Positions 27,397 to 36,167 of a stretch of DNA of 64,000 nucleotides are shown here, piece after piece. The stretch's first letter is position 1. Every line of letters begins with the position of its first letter. A program made the translations under genes and the position numbers. The notes beneath the pieces were generated by a model. It saw nothing but the letters and a program-made list of their open reading frames with translations. It searched no databases and was not told the DNA's origin. This DNA comes from Sphingobium sp. SYK-6 (GTDB taxonomy: Bacteria > Pseudomonadota > Alphaproteobacteria > Sphingomonadales > Sphingomonadaceae), in NCBI RefSeq assembly GCF_000283515.1, contig NC_015976.1:2264501-2328500 (forward strand). The letters are read 5' to 3'.

Positions 27397-28863
27397 TCAC
27401 GGCCTGAGAACTGGCTCCGAGGACAAGGAGGGGCCACGCAGCGACGACGCCGTGCCTGCCATTTCCGAGATGCGCCTACTCAGCTCGGCCGCATGACGTC
27501 GCCCGACAGGCAATGTCGTTCCATCGGCGAGCTGGACGACGCGCCCGCTCGGCCCCGGCCGCGTGCCTGACAGATGCGCCATGTTGATGGCGTGGCTGCG
27601 GTGAATGCGCTGGAAGCCCGCCGGCAGAAGGCTCAGTATGGCCTTGAGCGTCATGGTCACCATGAGCTGCCGGCCATCGGCCATATGCACGGTGCAATAA
27701 TCGCCAGCGGCCTTGAGAAAGACGATCTGCGAAGGCGTGAGGATGTGACGACCCGCACCATCGCGAAGCGTGACGGCGGGCTCGGTCATGGCGGCGGAAA
27801 CCGGCCTCTCGATGACCTGAACCGGCCGCAGCACCGTCGCCAGGCCGAGCGCGACCGCCGCGCCGGCGGCCGTGAGATAATAGCCGACATCGAGGAAATT
27901 CGGCCCGACCTGCCACGCCCATGCCGCCAGTGCGACCGCCATTGCCGCCAGCGCGATCGCTTTCCGCTCGCCCCGCATCGCGGCCGGCATAGCCAAGGCC
28001 ATTGCGGCGATGAGTGCGATTCCGAACATGGCCAATGCCTGGCGGTCCGGCCCGGAAACGAACAGGCAGGCCGTCAGCATCGCCGCGGCCGTGAGGACCG
28101 TTGCGGCACGGGCGCGCGAAGGCAGGACAAGCCGGCACGCGAGGAGGACCAGAAGCAGCCCCGCAATTGCCGTGAGGCCCGCCAGCACGACGAGGCGCGC
28201 AAGCTGCCAGGGATAGGTATAAGGAAACACCACCTTGCTCACCTCGAGCAGCCCCTGCACGACCACCACCGCGAGGATGGCCATGGGCAGCAGCGCCGGC
28301 TTGCCGATCCGGCCGGCGATCAGCAGCGCGCAGAGCAGCAGCAGGACGCCCAGAGGCAGCGCGAGGGTGGCCAGCGTCGGGAGATAATGCCGCAGCGTAT
28401 AGGCGTCGGCATCGAGCGGCGGACCAATGGCAAGCCGGTGGATGGGCTGACCGACCGGCAGCCAGAGATGATGCGCGGATAATGTGATCGTCACGCGGTT
28501 CTCGCCGGCGCGGACGAGGGACGGCGGAACAGGCGCGCTGAAACTGAAATGCCCCGGCACTTCCGATGCCCGGTCGGGACCGGGCACGCCGTTGCGGCCG
28601 ATCAGTACGCCATTCCAGCGAATCTCCGCGCTTGCCATCGCATCGACATCCACCGCCAGCGGCTCATGGATGGCATCGGGCGGAACCGTGATGATCGCGG
28701 AGAGCGTCGTGCCCGGCTTATCCAGAGCAAGCTGCTCCGGAATCACCGGCCGACAGAGCGACGGCCGCGCAGCATCGCACTGCGCCCAGCGCACGGCAGC
28801 GGCCGCCCCCGCCGGGTCCGCGAGGCACAGCATCAGCAGCAAGAGGATGCGAAACGCCGTCAT
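27397..28863 (-). CDS. Membrane-anchored LytTR transcriptional regulator
   Basis: 488 residues. A signal peptide is followed by an extracytoplasmic beta-rich domain of about 150 residues (IRWNGVLIGRNGVPGPDR, like 7TM-DISM sensor domains) and seven or eight membrane helices. A C-terminal LytTR DNA-binding domain follows (IVFLKAAGDYCTVHMADGRQ, FQRIHRSHAINMAHLSG). Sensing and DNA binding are thus in one membrane protein without a kinase. It lies just upstream of wecB on the same strand and may control the polysaccharide genes; the target is inferred from position only. Confidence 0.86.
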   Translation of the reverse strand: MTAFRILLLLMLCLADPAGAAAAVRWAQCDAARPSLCRPVIPEQLALDKPGTTLSAIITVPPDAIHEPLAVDVDAMASAEIRWNGVLIGRNGVPGPDRASEVPGHFSFSAPVPPSLVRAGENRVTITLSAHHLWLPVGQPIHRLAIGPPLDADAYTLRHYLPTLATLALPLGVLLLLCALLIAGRIGKPALLPMAILAVVVVQGLLEVSKVVFPYTYPWQLARLVVLAGLTAIAGLLLVLLACRLVLPSRARAATVLTAAAMLTACLFVSGPDRQALAMFGIALIAAMALAMPAAMRGERKAIALAAMAVALAAWAWQVGPNFLDVGYYLTAAGAAVALGLATVLRPVQVIERPVSAAMTEPAVTLRDGAGRHILTPSQIVFLKAAGDYCTVHMADGRQLMVTMTLKAILSLLPAGFQRIHRSHAINMAHLSGTRPGPSGRVVQLADGTTLPVGRRHAAELSRRISEMAGTASSLRGPSLSSEPVLRP

Positions 28864-28992
28864 CCCGCCGCGCTATCATGAATGCGCAGGTCGTTCACCG
28901 ACTCGTTCCGGCGTTCACCGATTGGCGCTTATGCGGTCCCGGAGCGAACGATACGCCATGCTGTCAACCAATCCCCGGGAGCCTGCCTGCCA

Positions 28993-30288
28993 ATGTCGTC
29001 ATTCCGCTCTGCCACCCTGCTTCTGTCCGCCTCCGCGCTGATGCTGGCCGCTCCCGTTATGGCGGCTGAAACCTGGATCCTCCGGACCGACCTCTGGGGC
29101 AATCCCGCCTTTTCCACGCTCACCCTGGAGAGGCATGAGAACCGGGTGACCGGCGACCTGGACGGCGACCGGATCGAGGGGCGCGCGGCGGGCGATGAGC
29201 TGACGCTGACCGGCACGGACAGCCGGGGCCGCGTTTCGAGCTATCGGATGCGGCTACGCGGGACCGACCTCAGAGGCATGGCCGACATGCCCGACACCAA
29301 CGACCCCGCCGCCCGCGCCGCGCACGCGATCACCGGCTGGCGTGTCCCGGAGCGCAGCGGCGGCCCGCGAACCATCGACTTCACGCCGACCGACTATTCC
29401 AACAGCTGGAATGCCGACCGCAAGCCGGTGCTGGTCGTCTGGCCCGGCGACACGATCCATACGACGACGATCGATTCCGGCGGCGTCGACGAGCATGGCA
29501 AGACCCGCGCGCTGTTCGGCAATCCCCAGACCGGGCCGTTCTTCGTCGCCGGCGCGCGGCCGGGCGACACGCTGGTCGTCCATATCCGCAAGCTGACGCT
29601 CAACCGCGACTGGGCCGACAGTCTCGATGCGGTGGTCGGGCGCGCGCTCGGCACATCGCTGGTCCCGGATGCGGCCGGGCTCGGCAGGCCGGTCAGGTGG
29701 CTGCTCGATCGTGAGGCCGGCCGCGCGCGCCCTGAAAAGGCGCAGGGGGCGCTTGCCGGCTACTCGGTGCCGGTGAGGCCGATGCTGGGCGGGCTGGGAG
29801 TCGCGCCGGGGTTCGGAATGCCCGCCATCTCGACCGGCGACACGGGCCGCTTTGGCGGCAACATGGATTTCAACGAGGTCGTGCAAGGCAACACGGTCTA
29901 CTTGCCCGTCCAGCAACCCGGCGCGCTGCTTTACTTCGGTGACGCCCACGCGCTCCAGGGCGATGGCGAGACGACGCAATATGCGCTCGAGACCTCCATG
30001 GAGGTGACCGTGACGGTCGGCCTCATCCCCGGACGCAGCGTGTCGACGCCGCGAGTCGAGTCTCCGGACGAGATCATGGTGCTGGGCCAGGCCGGCACGC
30101 TGGACGAAGCGCTCAAGGTCTCCAGCACCGGCATGATCCAGTGGCTGCGGGACGACTATGGCCTGACGCTGTCGCAAGCGGCGCAGGTGCTCGGCACGGC
30201 GATGCGCTACAATGTCGCCAATCTGGCGGGGCGAAACGTCGGCGTTGCCGCCAGGCTGGACAAGGCGCTGCTGCCACCGAAGCAGTGA
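28993..30288 (+). CDS. Secreted acetamidase/formamidase-family protein
   Basis: About 431 residues starting at 28993, where a signal peptide (LLLSASALMLAAPVMAAET) follows directly. After a short beta-rich N-terminal domain comes the FmdA/AmdA fold: VLVVWPGDTIHTTTIDSGGV, ALFGNPQTGPFFVAGARPGD, GRFGGNMDFNEVVQGNTVYL, LLYFGDAHALQGDGE. The metal-site region looks intact. Typical family members are cytoplasmic amidases, so the export signal is notable. Substrate unknown. It stands alone, divergent from the LytTR gene. Confidence 0.88.
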   Translation: MSSFRSATLLLSASALMLAAPVMAAETWILRTDLWGNPAFSTLTLERHENRVTGDLDGDRIEGRAAGDELTLTGTDSRGRVSSYRMRLRGTDLRGMADMPDTNDPAARAAHAITGWRVPERSGGPRTIDFTPTDYSNSWNADRKPVLVVWPGDTIHTTTIDSGGVDEHGKTRALFGNPQTGPFFVAGARPGDTLVVHIRKLTLNRDWADSLDAVVGRALGTSLVPDAAGLGRPVRWLLDREAGRARPEKAQGALAGYSVPVRPMLGGLGVAPGFGMPAISTGDTGRFGGNMDFNEVVQGNTVYLPVQQPGALLYFGDAHALQGDGETTQYALETSMEVTVTVGLIPGRSVSTPRVESPDEIMVLGQAGTLDEALKVSSTGMIQWLRDDYGLTLSQAAQVLGTAMRYNVANLAGRNVGVAARLDKALLPPKQ

Positions 30289-30338
30289 TTTTCCCGCCCC
30301 GCCGCGCGCATTGTCTTTTCCTCGCGAAGGAGGCTTGA

Positions 30339-30366
30339 CGATAACTCTATATAGGTAGAGTTATCG
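30339..30366 (+). promoter_or_regulatory. Perfect 11-bp palindrome at the PadR start, probable operator
   Basis: CGATAACTCTA and TAGAGTTATCG flank a 6-base spacer, ending three bases before the PadR start codon. A TTGACG (30335-30340) overlaps the left arm and could be the -35 element. No ribosome binding site follows, so the mRNA is probably leaderless. Long palindromes of this type upstream of padR genes usually mediate autoregulation. Confidence 0.75.
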
Positions 30367-30369
30367 TGT

Positions 30370-30681
30370 ATGACTCGCACCCGCACACTCTCGTCCCATG
30401 CCCGTACGGTGCTGGCCGTCCTTCTCGAGACCCGGGACAAATGGTCCCATGGCTACGAGCTGGCGCGGCTTGCCGGCGTCAAGTCCGGCACGCTCTACCC
30501 CCTCCTGATCCGGCTCGAAGCGCAGGGCCATCTGGAAGCGGAATGGCAGCAACCGGCCGAGGGAGGACGGCCGCCGCGACATGCCTATCGGCTGACCGCC
30601 AGCGGTGTGCAGCTTGCACGCGCCAATCCGCCCGCCGGGACTGTGCCTCCTGCAGCCGGACGGCGCGAGGCGACGACATGA
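30370..30681 (+). CDS. PadR-family transcriptional regulator
   Basis: 103 residues with a winged helix-turn-helix: TVLAVLLETRDKWSHGYELA, GVKSGTLYPLLIRLEAQGHL, and GRPPRHAYRLTASGVQLA forming the wing. It is short, lacking the long C-terminal dimerisation helix of larger PadR proteins. There is no Shine-Dalgarno sequence, and the perfect palindrome ends three bases before the ATG. The stop overlaps the next gene by four bases, a common layout where a small PadR controls a membrane protein. Confidence 0.9.
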   Translation: MTRTRTLSSHARTVLAVLLETRDKWSHGYELARLAGVKSGTLYPLLIRLEAQGHLEAEWQQPAEGGRPPRHAYRLTASGVQLARANPPAGTVPPAAGRREATT

Positions 30682-31837
30682 GCGGTCGCGTGCGGCGCGG
30701 CCTTGCCGATCTCTCCTGTCGGGCCTTGCAAGCCATGCTCCCGCCTTCGCTCCGGTCATGGGGCTGCGCCGTACGCTGCGAGACCGCCGAGATCCCTGAC
30801 GACACCGAAGCGCTTCTGTTCGCGCTGGGCAGCCTGTTCGGGCTCATGCCCCGCGCGCTTGCCACGCATCTTCTTCATCGCCGCGCCTCGCCGACCCGCG
30901 ATGGCGGTCTTCTCTCTGGAGGCTCGATCACCATGACGCCCACCCTCGTCGCCTCGGGATCACATGCGCGATCGGCGCCGTCATCCTTGGCCTTGTCTAC
31001 ATGGCGATTGCCGGGGCGCCGGCGCGCTATCTCGCGATCAACGTCGGCGCTCTCGTGATCGGCCTGGCGGTTCTGGCGACGCTCGGCCGCAATCGGATCG
31101 CGGGGCAAAGATGGGCCGGCGGGACGATCGCCGCGATGGCCGGCGTGCTGCTGGCGACCGCTCTGCTCGGCAATACGGCGGATGGAGCGGCACGCTGGGT
31201 CAAGCTGGGCGGATTGTCCATCCAGCCAAGCCTGGTCCTGCTCCCCCTGATGCTTGTCCTGTTCGCGCGAACCCGCGACGCGCTCGCGACGGCAGGCCTC
31301 ATCGCCGCCGCCGTTGCCATGGCGCTTCAGCCGGACCGGGCCATGGCCGGCATGCTGGCGGCGAGCCTTGCCGTGCTCGCCATGATGCGCTCCGACCGGC
31401 ATGTCGTCGCGGCACTGGGTGCGAGCGTGACCGGCTTTGCCATGACGCTGGCTCGTGCCGACACGCTGCCGGCAGTCCCCTATGTCGACCAGATCCTCTA
31501 CACGTCTTTCGACGTCCATGCCGCGGCCGGAGCGGCGGTGCTCGGCGGCTGCGCTCTGCTCCTTGTCCCGGCGATCACAGGCTGGACCCGCGATCCGGCG
31601 AGGCGCGAGATCTACGCCGTCTTCGGCGCCGTCTGGTTCACCGCGATCCTCGCGGCCGCGCTGGGCAATTACCCGACGCCGATGGTCGGCTATGGCGGCA
31701 GTGCCATCATCGGCTATGCGCTCAGCCTCCTGGCGCTGCCGAAGCGGGCCGATGCCGAGCTTGGCGCAGGGTCCTGCCCCCGTAATGAAGCGGATGCCAT
31801 GGCGGCCGACCGGCAACTTCTCCTCGCGCCGGCCTGA
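30678..31837 (+). pseudogene. PadR-linked FtsW/RodA-like membrane protein, interrupted by a one-base frameshift
   Basis: The first part (30678 to about 30942) encodes LLPPSLRSWGC...EIPDDTEALLFALGSLFGLM, a soluble N-terminal region. The second (from about 30943 to 31837) is a polytopic membrane part with GAARWVKLGGLSIQPSLVLL, close to the FtsW/RodA motif. The two lie in different frames. Adding one C to the CCC at 30943-30945 gives M-T-P-T-P-R-R-L-G-I-T-C and restores one frame into a membrane helix (AIGAVILGLVYMAIAGAPAR). Either the strain carries a one-base deletion or the base is a sequencing error. A separate start at 31001 would cut a membrane helix. Confidence 0.72.
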
Positions 31838-31849
31838 TCGGCAATCAGT

Positions 31850-33001
31850 TCATCCCGCCACCAGCGCCGCATCGCGCAGGCCACGCCAGACGCGAGCTGC
31901 CTGCACGCTCTCCTGTACATCATGCACGCGCACGATCTGAGCGCCCGCGCGGATCGCGGTCAGGGCAAGCGCCACCGATCCGCCGAGCCGCTGGTCGACC
32001 GGCGCGCCATCCGTCAGCGCGCCGACGATCCGCTTGCGGCTCGCGCCGAACAGGATCGGCACCCCAAGCCCATGATACATTGAAAGATTATTGATGATCC
32101 GGGTATCGTCCTGCAGTGCCTTGCCGAAGCCGATGCCCGGATCGACGATGATCCGCTCCCGCTGCACACCGGCGGCAAGGCAGACGGCGATCCGCGCTTC
32201 CAGCCAGTCGAAAACAGCCAGATCGGCCGCCCCCTCAACCACCGCGCCGGCCTTGTAGCGGACAGCGCCGCCATGCGGGTCCTCCCCGGCGGAAGGGGTG
32301 TGCATGAGGATCACCGGGCAACCCGCTGCGGCGACCACCTCCAGCGCGCGGGGGTCATGCGTCAGGCCCGTCACGTCATTGACGATTCCCGCCCCGGCGG
32401 CCAGCGCAGCCTCCATCACGCTGGCCTTGCGCGTGTCGATCGAAACCATGATGCCGCTTCTTGCCAGCCTTTGTATGACCGGAACTGTCCGCTCGATCTC
32501 GTCGCCTTCCCAGACCGGCGCAGCGCCGGGCCGCGTCGATTCCCCGCCCACGTCTATGATCGAGGCGCCGGCAAGCTGCATCGCGAAGCCGGCATCGGCC
32601 GCCCGCTCCGGCGCGTCGACATGCTTTCCCCCGTCCGAGAAACTGTCCGGCGTCATGTTGAGGATGCCCATGACCTGCGGCGTGTCGAAGCGCACGATCC
32701 GCTCGCCCAGAGTCAGAGGCGCCCGCTGGGCCGTGAGGCTTGCCATCAGGCCATCGATGCGCTCGGCCTGCCGGTCGGAAAGCCCTGCCTGCCAGCGGTC
32801 GAGCAGACCCAACGGCACTTGCGCCTTGCTGCTGGCGCCCGTGCCGTCGATCCAGCGGACCTCGACTGCCTGGAACCAGATGAGCCCGCCGGCCAGACGC
32901 CGAACATCACTTTCCGCCAGCCCCACAGGGGTGTCGGCGAACCAGATCGGGCGGAGATAGAGTGTCGCATCGGGCGGCGGCAAATCTGCTGGCAAGGTCA
33001 T
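31850..33001 (-). CDS. folP: Dihydropteroate synthase with N-terminal extension
   Basis: About 383 residues. It joins p-aminobenzoate to the pterin pyrophosphate in folate synthesis, and is the sulfonamide target. DHPS motifs begin near residue 111: VMGILNMTPDSFSDGG, ASIIDVGGESTRPGA, IVNDVTGLTHDP, IIVDPGIGFGKALQDD and LFGASRKRIVGAL. The 110 residues before them exceed the usual 270-280 residue enzyme and are of unknown function. The start at 33001 is chosen for the conserved-looking N-terminus; earlier in-frame ATGs exist. Divergent from the PQQ dehydrogenase gene. Confidence 0.94.
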   Translation of the reverse strand: MTLPADLPPPDATLYLRPIWFADTPVGLAESDVRRLAGGLIWFQAVEVRWIDGTGASSKAQVPLGLLDRWQAGLSDRQAERIDGLMASLTAQRAPLTLGERIVRFDTPQVMGILNMTPDSFSDGGKHVDAPERAADAGFAMQLAGASIIDVGGESTRPGAAPVWEGDEIERTVPVIQRLARSGIMVSIDTRKASVMEAALAAGAGIVNDVTGLTHDPRALEVVAAAGCPVILMHTPSAGEDPHGGAVRYKAGAVVEGAADLAVFDWLEARIAVCLAAGVQRERIIVDPGIGFGKALQDDTRIINNLSMYHGLGVPILFGASRKRIVGALTDGAPVDQRLGGSVALALTAIRAGAQIVRVHDVQESVQAARVWRGLRDAALVAG

Positions 33002-33173
33002 GCCGTTCTCGTAACGGAAGCGATCCCCTGAGGGAACATCGCTTCGCTGCCCCGACATCGCGCCTTCCAGTTCATCCAGCAGCGCCATCGCGCACGGACA
33101 TTGCCTTCTCCCGGAGGAACGGCAGGATCGCGCCCGCAAGCGGCCATAAGCGCCGCGCGGGCACGGAGGGACT

Positions 33174-35297
33174 ATGCATTTCGGCAAGGCAGCGGTCATG
33201 GGGATGCTGGCGCTCATGCTGTCCCCGAGCGCCAGCGCCGGAGACCAGCCCGCGCATGTGACCTCCGCCCGGATGAGCGCCCCCGATGCGCCGGGCAATG
33301 CCGCGAGCTGGATGTCGCACGGCCGCAGCTATGACGAGCAGCGTTATTCCCCGCTGACCCAGATCAACGATCGCACCGTCGGACGCCTCGGCCTTGCCTG
33401 GTACGACGATCTGGCGACCTATCGCGGCGTGCAGGCGACGCCGCTGGTGATCGATGGCATCATCTACAATGCCTCGGCCTTCAACATCGTCACGGCCTAT
33501 GACGGGCGCACGGGCAGGAAGCTGTGGACCCATGACCCGCAGGTCGAGCGCCAATGGGCGCGGCTCGCCTGCTGCGGTCCCAGCACGCGCGGCATCGCGG
33601 CGTGGAACGGCAGGATCTACATCGCGGCGCTCGACGGGCGGCTGATCGCGCTGGACGCGAAGACGGGCAAACCGGTCTGGACTGTCCAGACCTTCGATCG
33701 CGCTTATCCCTATTCCATCACCGGCGCGCCCCGCGTCTTCGACGGCAAGGTGGTGATCGGCCATGGCGGCGCCGATTATGGCGTGCGCGGCTTCGTCTCG
33801 GCCTTCGATGCGGAGACTGGGCGCCGACTATGGAAATTCTACACGGTTCCGGGCAATCCGGCCAACGGGCCCGATGGCGAGGCGTCGGACAGCGCCATGA
33901 AGATCGCGCTTCCGACATGGCACGGCCAATGGTGGAAATATGGCGGCGGCGGCACGGCGTGGGACAGCTTCGCTTATGACCCGCGCCTCAATCTCGTCTA
34001 TATCGGCACGGGCAACGGCTCGCCCCTTTCCTGGCATTTCCGCAGCGAGGGGAAAGGCGACAACCTGTTCCTCTGCTCCATCGTCGCAGTCGATGCCGAC
34101 AGCGGCGCATATAAGTGGCACTATCAGATGGTGCCGGAGGAGGACTGGGACTTCACCTGCACCCAGCCGATGATGCTCGCGGACCTGCGGATTGGCGGCA
34201 AGTCTCGCCAGGTCATCATGCAGGCGCCCAAGAACGGCTTCTTCTATGTGCTGGACCGCAGGACGGGAGCCCTCATCTCGGCCGAGAAGTTCGTGCCGGG
34301 GAACTGGGCGAGCCACGTCGATCCAAAGACCGGCCGGCCGGTGCTTTACCCCGGCGTCCACCTCACCACCACGCCGCAGCGCATCACGCCCAGCCTCCTT
34401 GCCGCGCATAGCTGGCATCCCTGGTCGTTCAGCCCGAAGACCGGCCTCGTCTACTTCCCGGCGATGGAGCAATCGATCATCTATGCACGCCAGCGGGACG
34501 AGGATTTCCGTTTCGTGCCTTTCCGCAACAATGCCGGTTATGACTATGTGGGCGCCACGCCGGAGAACGCCGCGCTCCGCCGGAAACTGCAGGCCGAGGC
34601 GGATGCCATGGAGAAGGGTTATCTCCTCGCCTGGGACCCGGTGAAGCAGCGCGAGGCCTGGCGCGTGCCTTATTCCCTGCCCGGCTCAGGCGGCACGCTC
34701 GCGACCGCGGGCAACCTCGTCTTTCAGGGCACGATCGAAAAGACATTCGCCGCCTATCGGGCCGACGATGGCCGCAAGCTCTGGGAGATGCCGGTCGACA
34801 ATGTCGCCATCGGGGGACCGGTCACTTATGAGATCGACGGCGTGCAATATGTCGCGGTGAATGTCGGCTGGGGCGGCTCGATCGTCGCGGGCCTTCCGAA
34901 GATTCCCGGCGGCTTCCGCGTCTCGCCCGCGCGACTGCTCGTCTTCCGGCTGGATGCCGCTGGCGTCGCCTTGCCGCCCCTGCCGCCGCCCACGGCCCTC
35001 CCCCGCCCGCCCTTCCTGCGCGCCAGCGAGGAAGAGGTGCGGCTCGGCGCGCAGCTCTATGGCGAGACCTGCGCGCGCTGCCATGGCGAGAATGCGCGCG
35101 GCGGCCTCAAGGACCTGCGCTACATGACCAGCGAGACCCATGCGCAGTTCCTCGACATCGTGCTCAAGGGGACGCGCGCCGCGCAAGGCATGGCCGGCTT
35201 CAGCGATGTGTTGAGCAAGACGCAGGCAGAAGCCATCCACGCTTTCCTGATCGCCCGGGGCAACGAAGACTGGCAGGACGACGCCGCGCGGCAATGA
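33174..35297 (+). CDS. PQQ-dependent quinohaemoprotein alcohol dehydrogenase
   Basis: 707 residues, periplasmic. A signal peptide (MGMLALMLSPSASA) precedes an eight-bladed PQQ propeller with tryptophan-docking repeats. The vicinal Cys pair ARLACCGPSTRG stacks on PQQ, YIGTGNGSPLSW carries the calcium/substrate Asn, and WDFTCTQPMMLADLRIGG holds the catalytic Asp. A C-terminal cytochrome c domain (GETCARCHGENARGGL) accepts the electrons. This is the type II ADH layout, oxidising alcohols and passing electrons to external carriers. No pqq synthesis genes are in the window. Confidence 0.95.
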   Translation: MHFGKAAVMGMLALMLSPSASAGDQPAHVTSARMSAPDAPGNAASWMSHGRSYDEQRYSPLTQINDRTVGRLGLAWYDDLATYRGVQATPLVIDGIIYNASAFNIVTAYDGRTGRKLWTHDPQVERQWARLACCGPSTRGIAAWNGRIYIAALDGRLIALDAKTGKPVWTVQTFDRAYPYSITGAPRVFDGKVVIGHGGADYGVRGFVSAFDAETGRRLWKFYTVPGNPANGPDGEASDSAMKIALPTWHGQWWKYGGGGTAWDSFAYDPRLNLVYIGTGNGSPLSWHFRSEGKGDNLFLCSIVAVDADSGAYKWHYQMVPEEDWDFTCTQPMMLADLRIGGKSRQVIMQAPKNGFFYVLDRRTGALISAEKFVPGNWASHVDPKTGRPVLYPGVHLTTTPQRITPSLLAAHSWHPWSFSPKTGLVYFPAMEQSIIYARQRDEDFRFVPFRNNAGYDYVGATPENAALRRKLQAEADAMEKGYLLAWDPVKQREAWRVPYSLPGSGGTLATAGNLVFQGTIEKTFAAYRADDGRKLWEMPVDNVAIGGPVTYEIDGVQYVAVNVGWGGSIVAGLPKIPGGFRVSPARLLVFRLDAAGVALPPLPPPTALPRPPFLRASEEEVRLGAQLYGETCARCHGENARGGLKDLRYMTSETHAQFLDIVLKGTRAAQGMAGFSDVLSKTQAEAIHAFLIARGNEDWQDDAARQ

Positions 35298-35319
35298 TGC
35301 GCCCGACGGGCCATCCGGC

Positions 35320-36075
35320 TCAGGGATCGGGGATATGGTTGCCCGAGGGAGATCCCAGGCGTGTCCAGGCGTCATGATCCGCAAAGCGCGGCGGCGCATT
35401 GGCTGCGACCGCCCGCAAGCCCGCCAGATCGGCAATGACAATGCGCCCGCGCGACCGCTGGACATAACCGGCCTGGTCCAGCCGCTTGAGTGTGCGATTC
35501 ACATGCACCGGCGTTATCCCCAGCAGATCGGCGAGATGCTGCTGGGTCAGCGGCAGATCGAAGCCATCCGCGCGAGTCAGCCCGGCAGCGTTCAGACGAC
35601 TGTGCAAATCGAGCAGGAAGGCCGCGAGGCGTTCCAGCGCCGAAGCCGCGCCAATCCATGAGAGTGACTGCATCAAGGCCACCCTCTCCTTCTGTGTGCT
35701 CAGAAACAGTCCCACGGCGAGCCTGGGATTCTCGGTAAACATGCGCCCAAGAGCGGGGCAGGGAATCACGCTCACGACGACCTCAGTGAGGGCCTCCAGC
35801 GTCTCACCCGCACGTGAAAGCGAGAGGCTGGGCATACCCAGCATGTCGCCCGGCAAATGGACTTTCACGATCTGACGCCGACCGTCGCGAAGCATCATGG
35901 AGGACGCGACCCAGCCTTCCATCAGGAAAAAGATTCCCCCCACATGATCGCCCTCCCGCCGGATCGCGTGGCCCCGATGGATCTTTCGATTGGACGCCGC
36001 GAACCGCCGGACAAGATCCTCGTCCGAACCCGTCAACGGTACGAATTCTTCCAGACGATGATAGGGCGGTTGCAT
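35320..36075 (-). CDS. Crp/Fnr-family transcriptional regulator
   Basis: 251 residues. A cyclic-nucleotide-binding fold (AIRREGDHVGGIFFLMEGWV, KVHLPGDMLGMPSL) is followed by a Crp-type winged helix (LPLTQQHLADLLGITPVHVN then TLKRLDQAGYVQRSRGRIV). The N-terminal Cys cluster of Fnr is absent, so it is not an Fe-S oxygen sensor. Convergent with the PQQ dehydrogenase gene; no evident link to it beyond proximity. Confidence 0.92.
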   Translation of the reverse strand: MQPPYHRLEEFVPLTGSDEDLVRRFAASNRKIHRGHAIRREGDHVGGIFFLMEGWVASSMMLRDGRRQIVKVHLPGDMLGMPSLSLSRAGETLEALTEVVVSVIPCPALGRMFTENPRLAVGLFLSTQKERVALMQSLSWIGAASALERLAAFLLDLHSRLNAAGLTRADGFDLPLTQQHLADLLGITPVHVNRTLKRLDQAGYVQRSRGRIVIADLAGLRAVAANAPPRFADHDAWTRLGSPSGNHIPDP

Positions 36076-36167
36076 GCGGTTCTCCGGTAATCCGCCGCTC
36101 CCATCGGGAAGAGTTCAAGGCCCTGCATTTACACAGGTTAGTTTGCGGAAATGCCTTTCCGGCCCCC

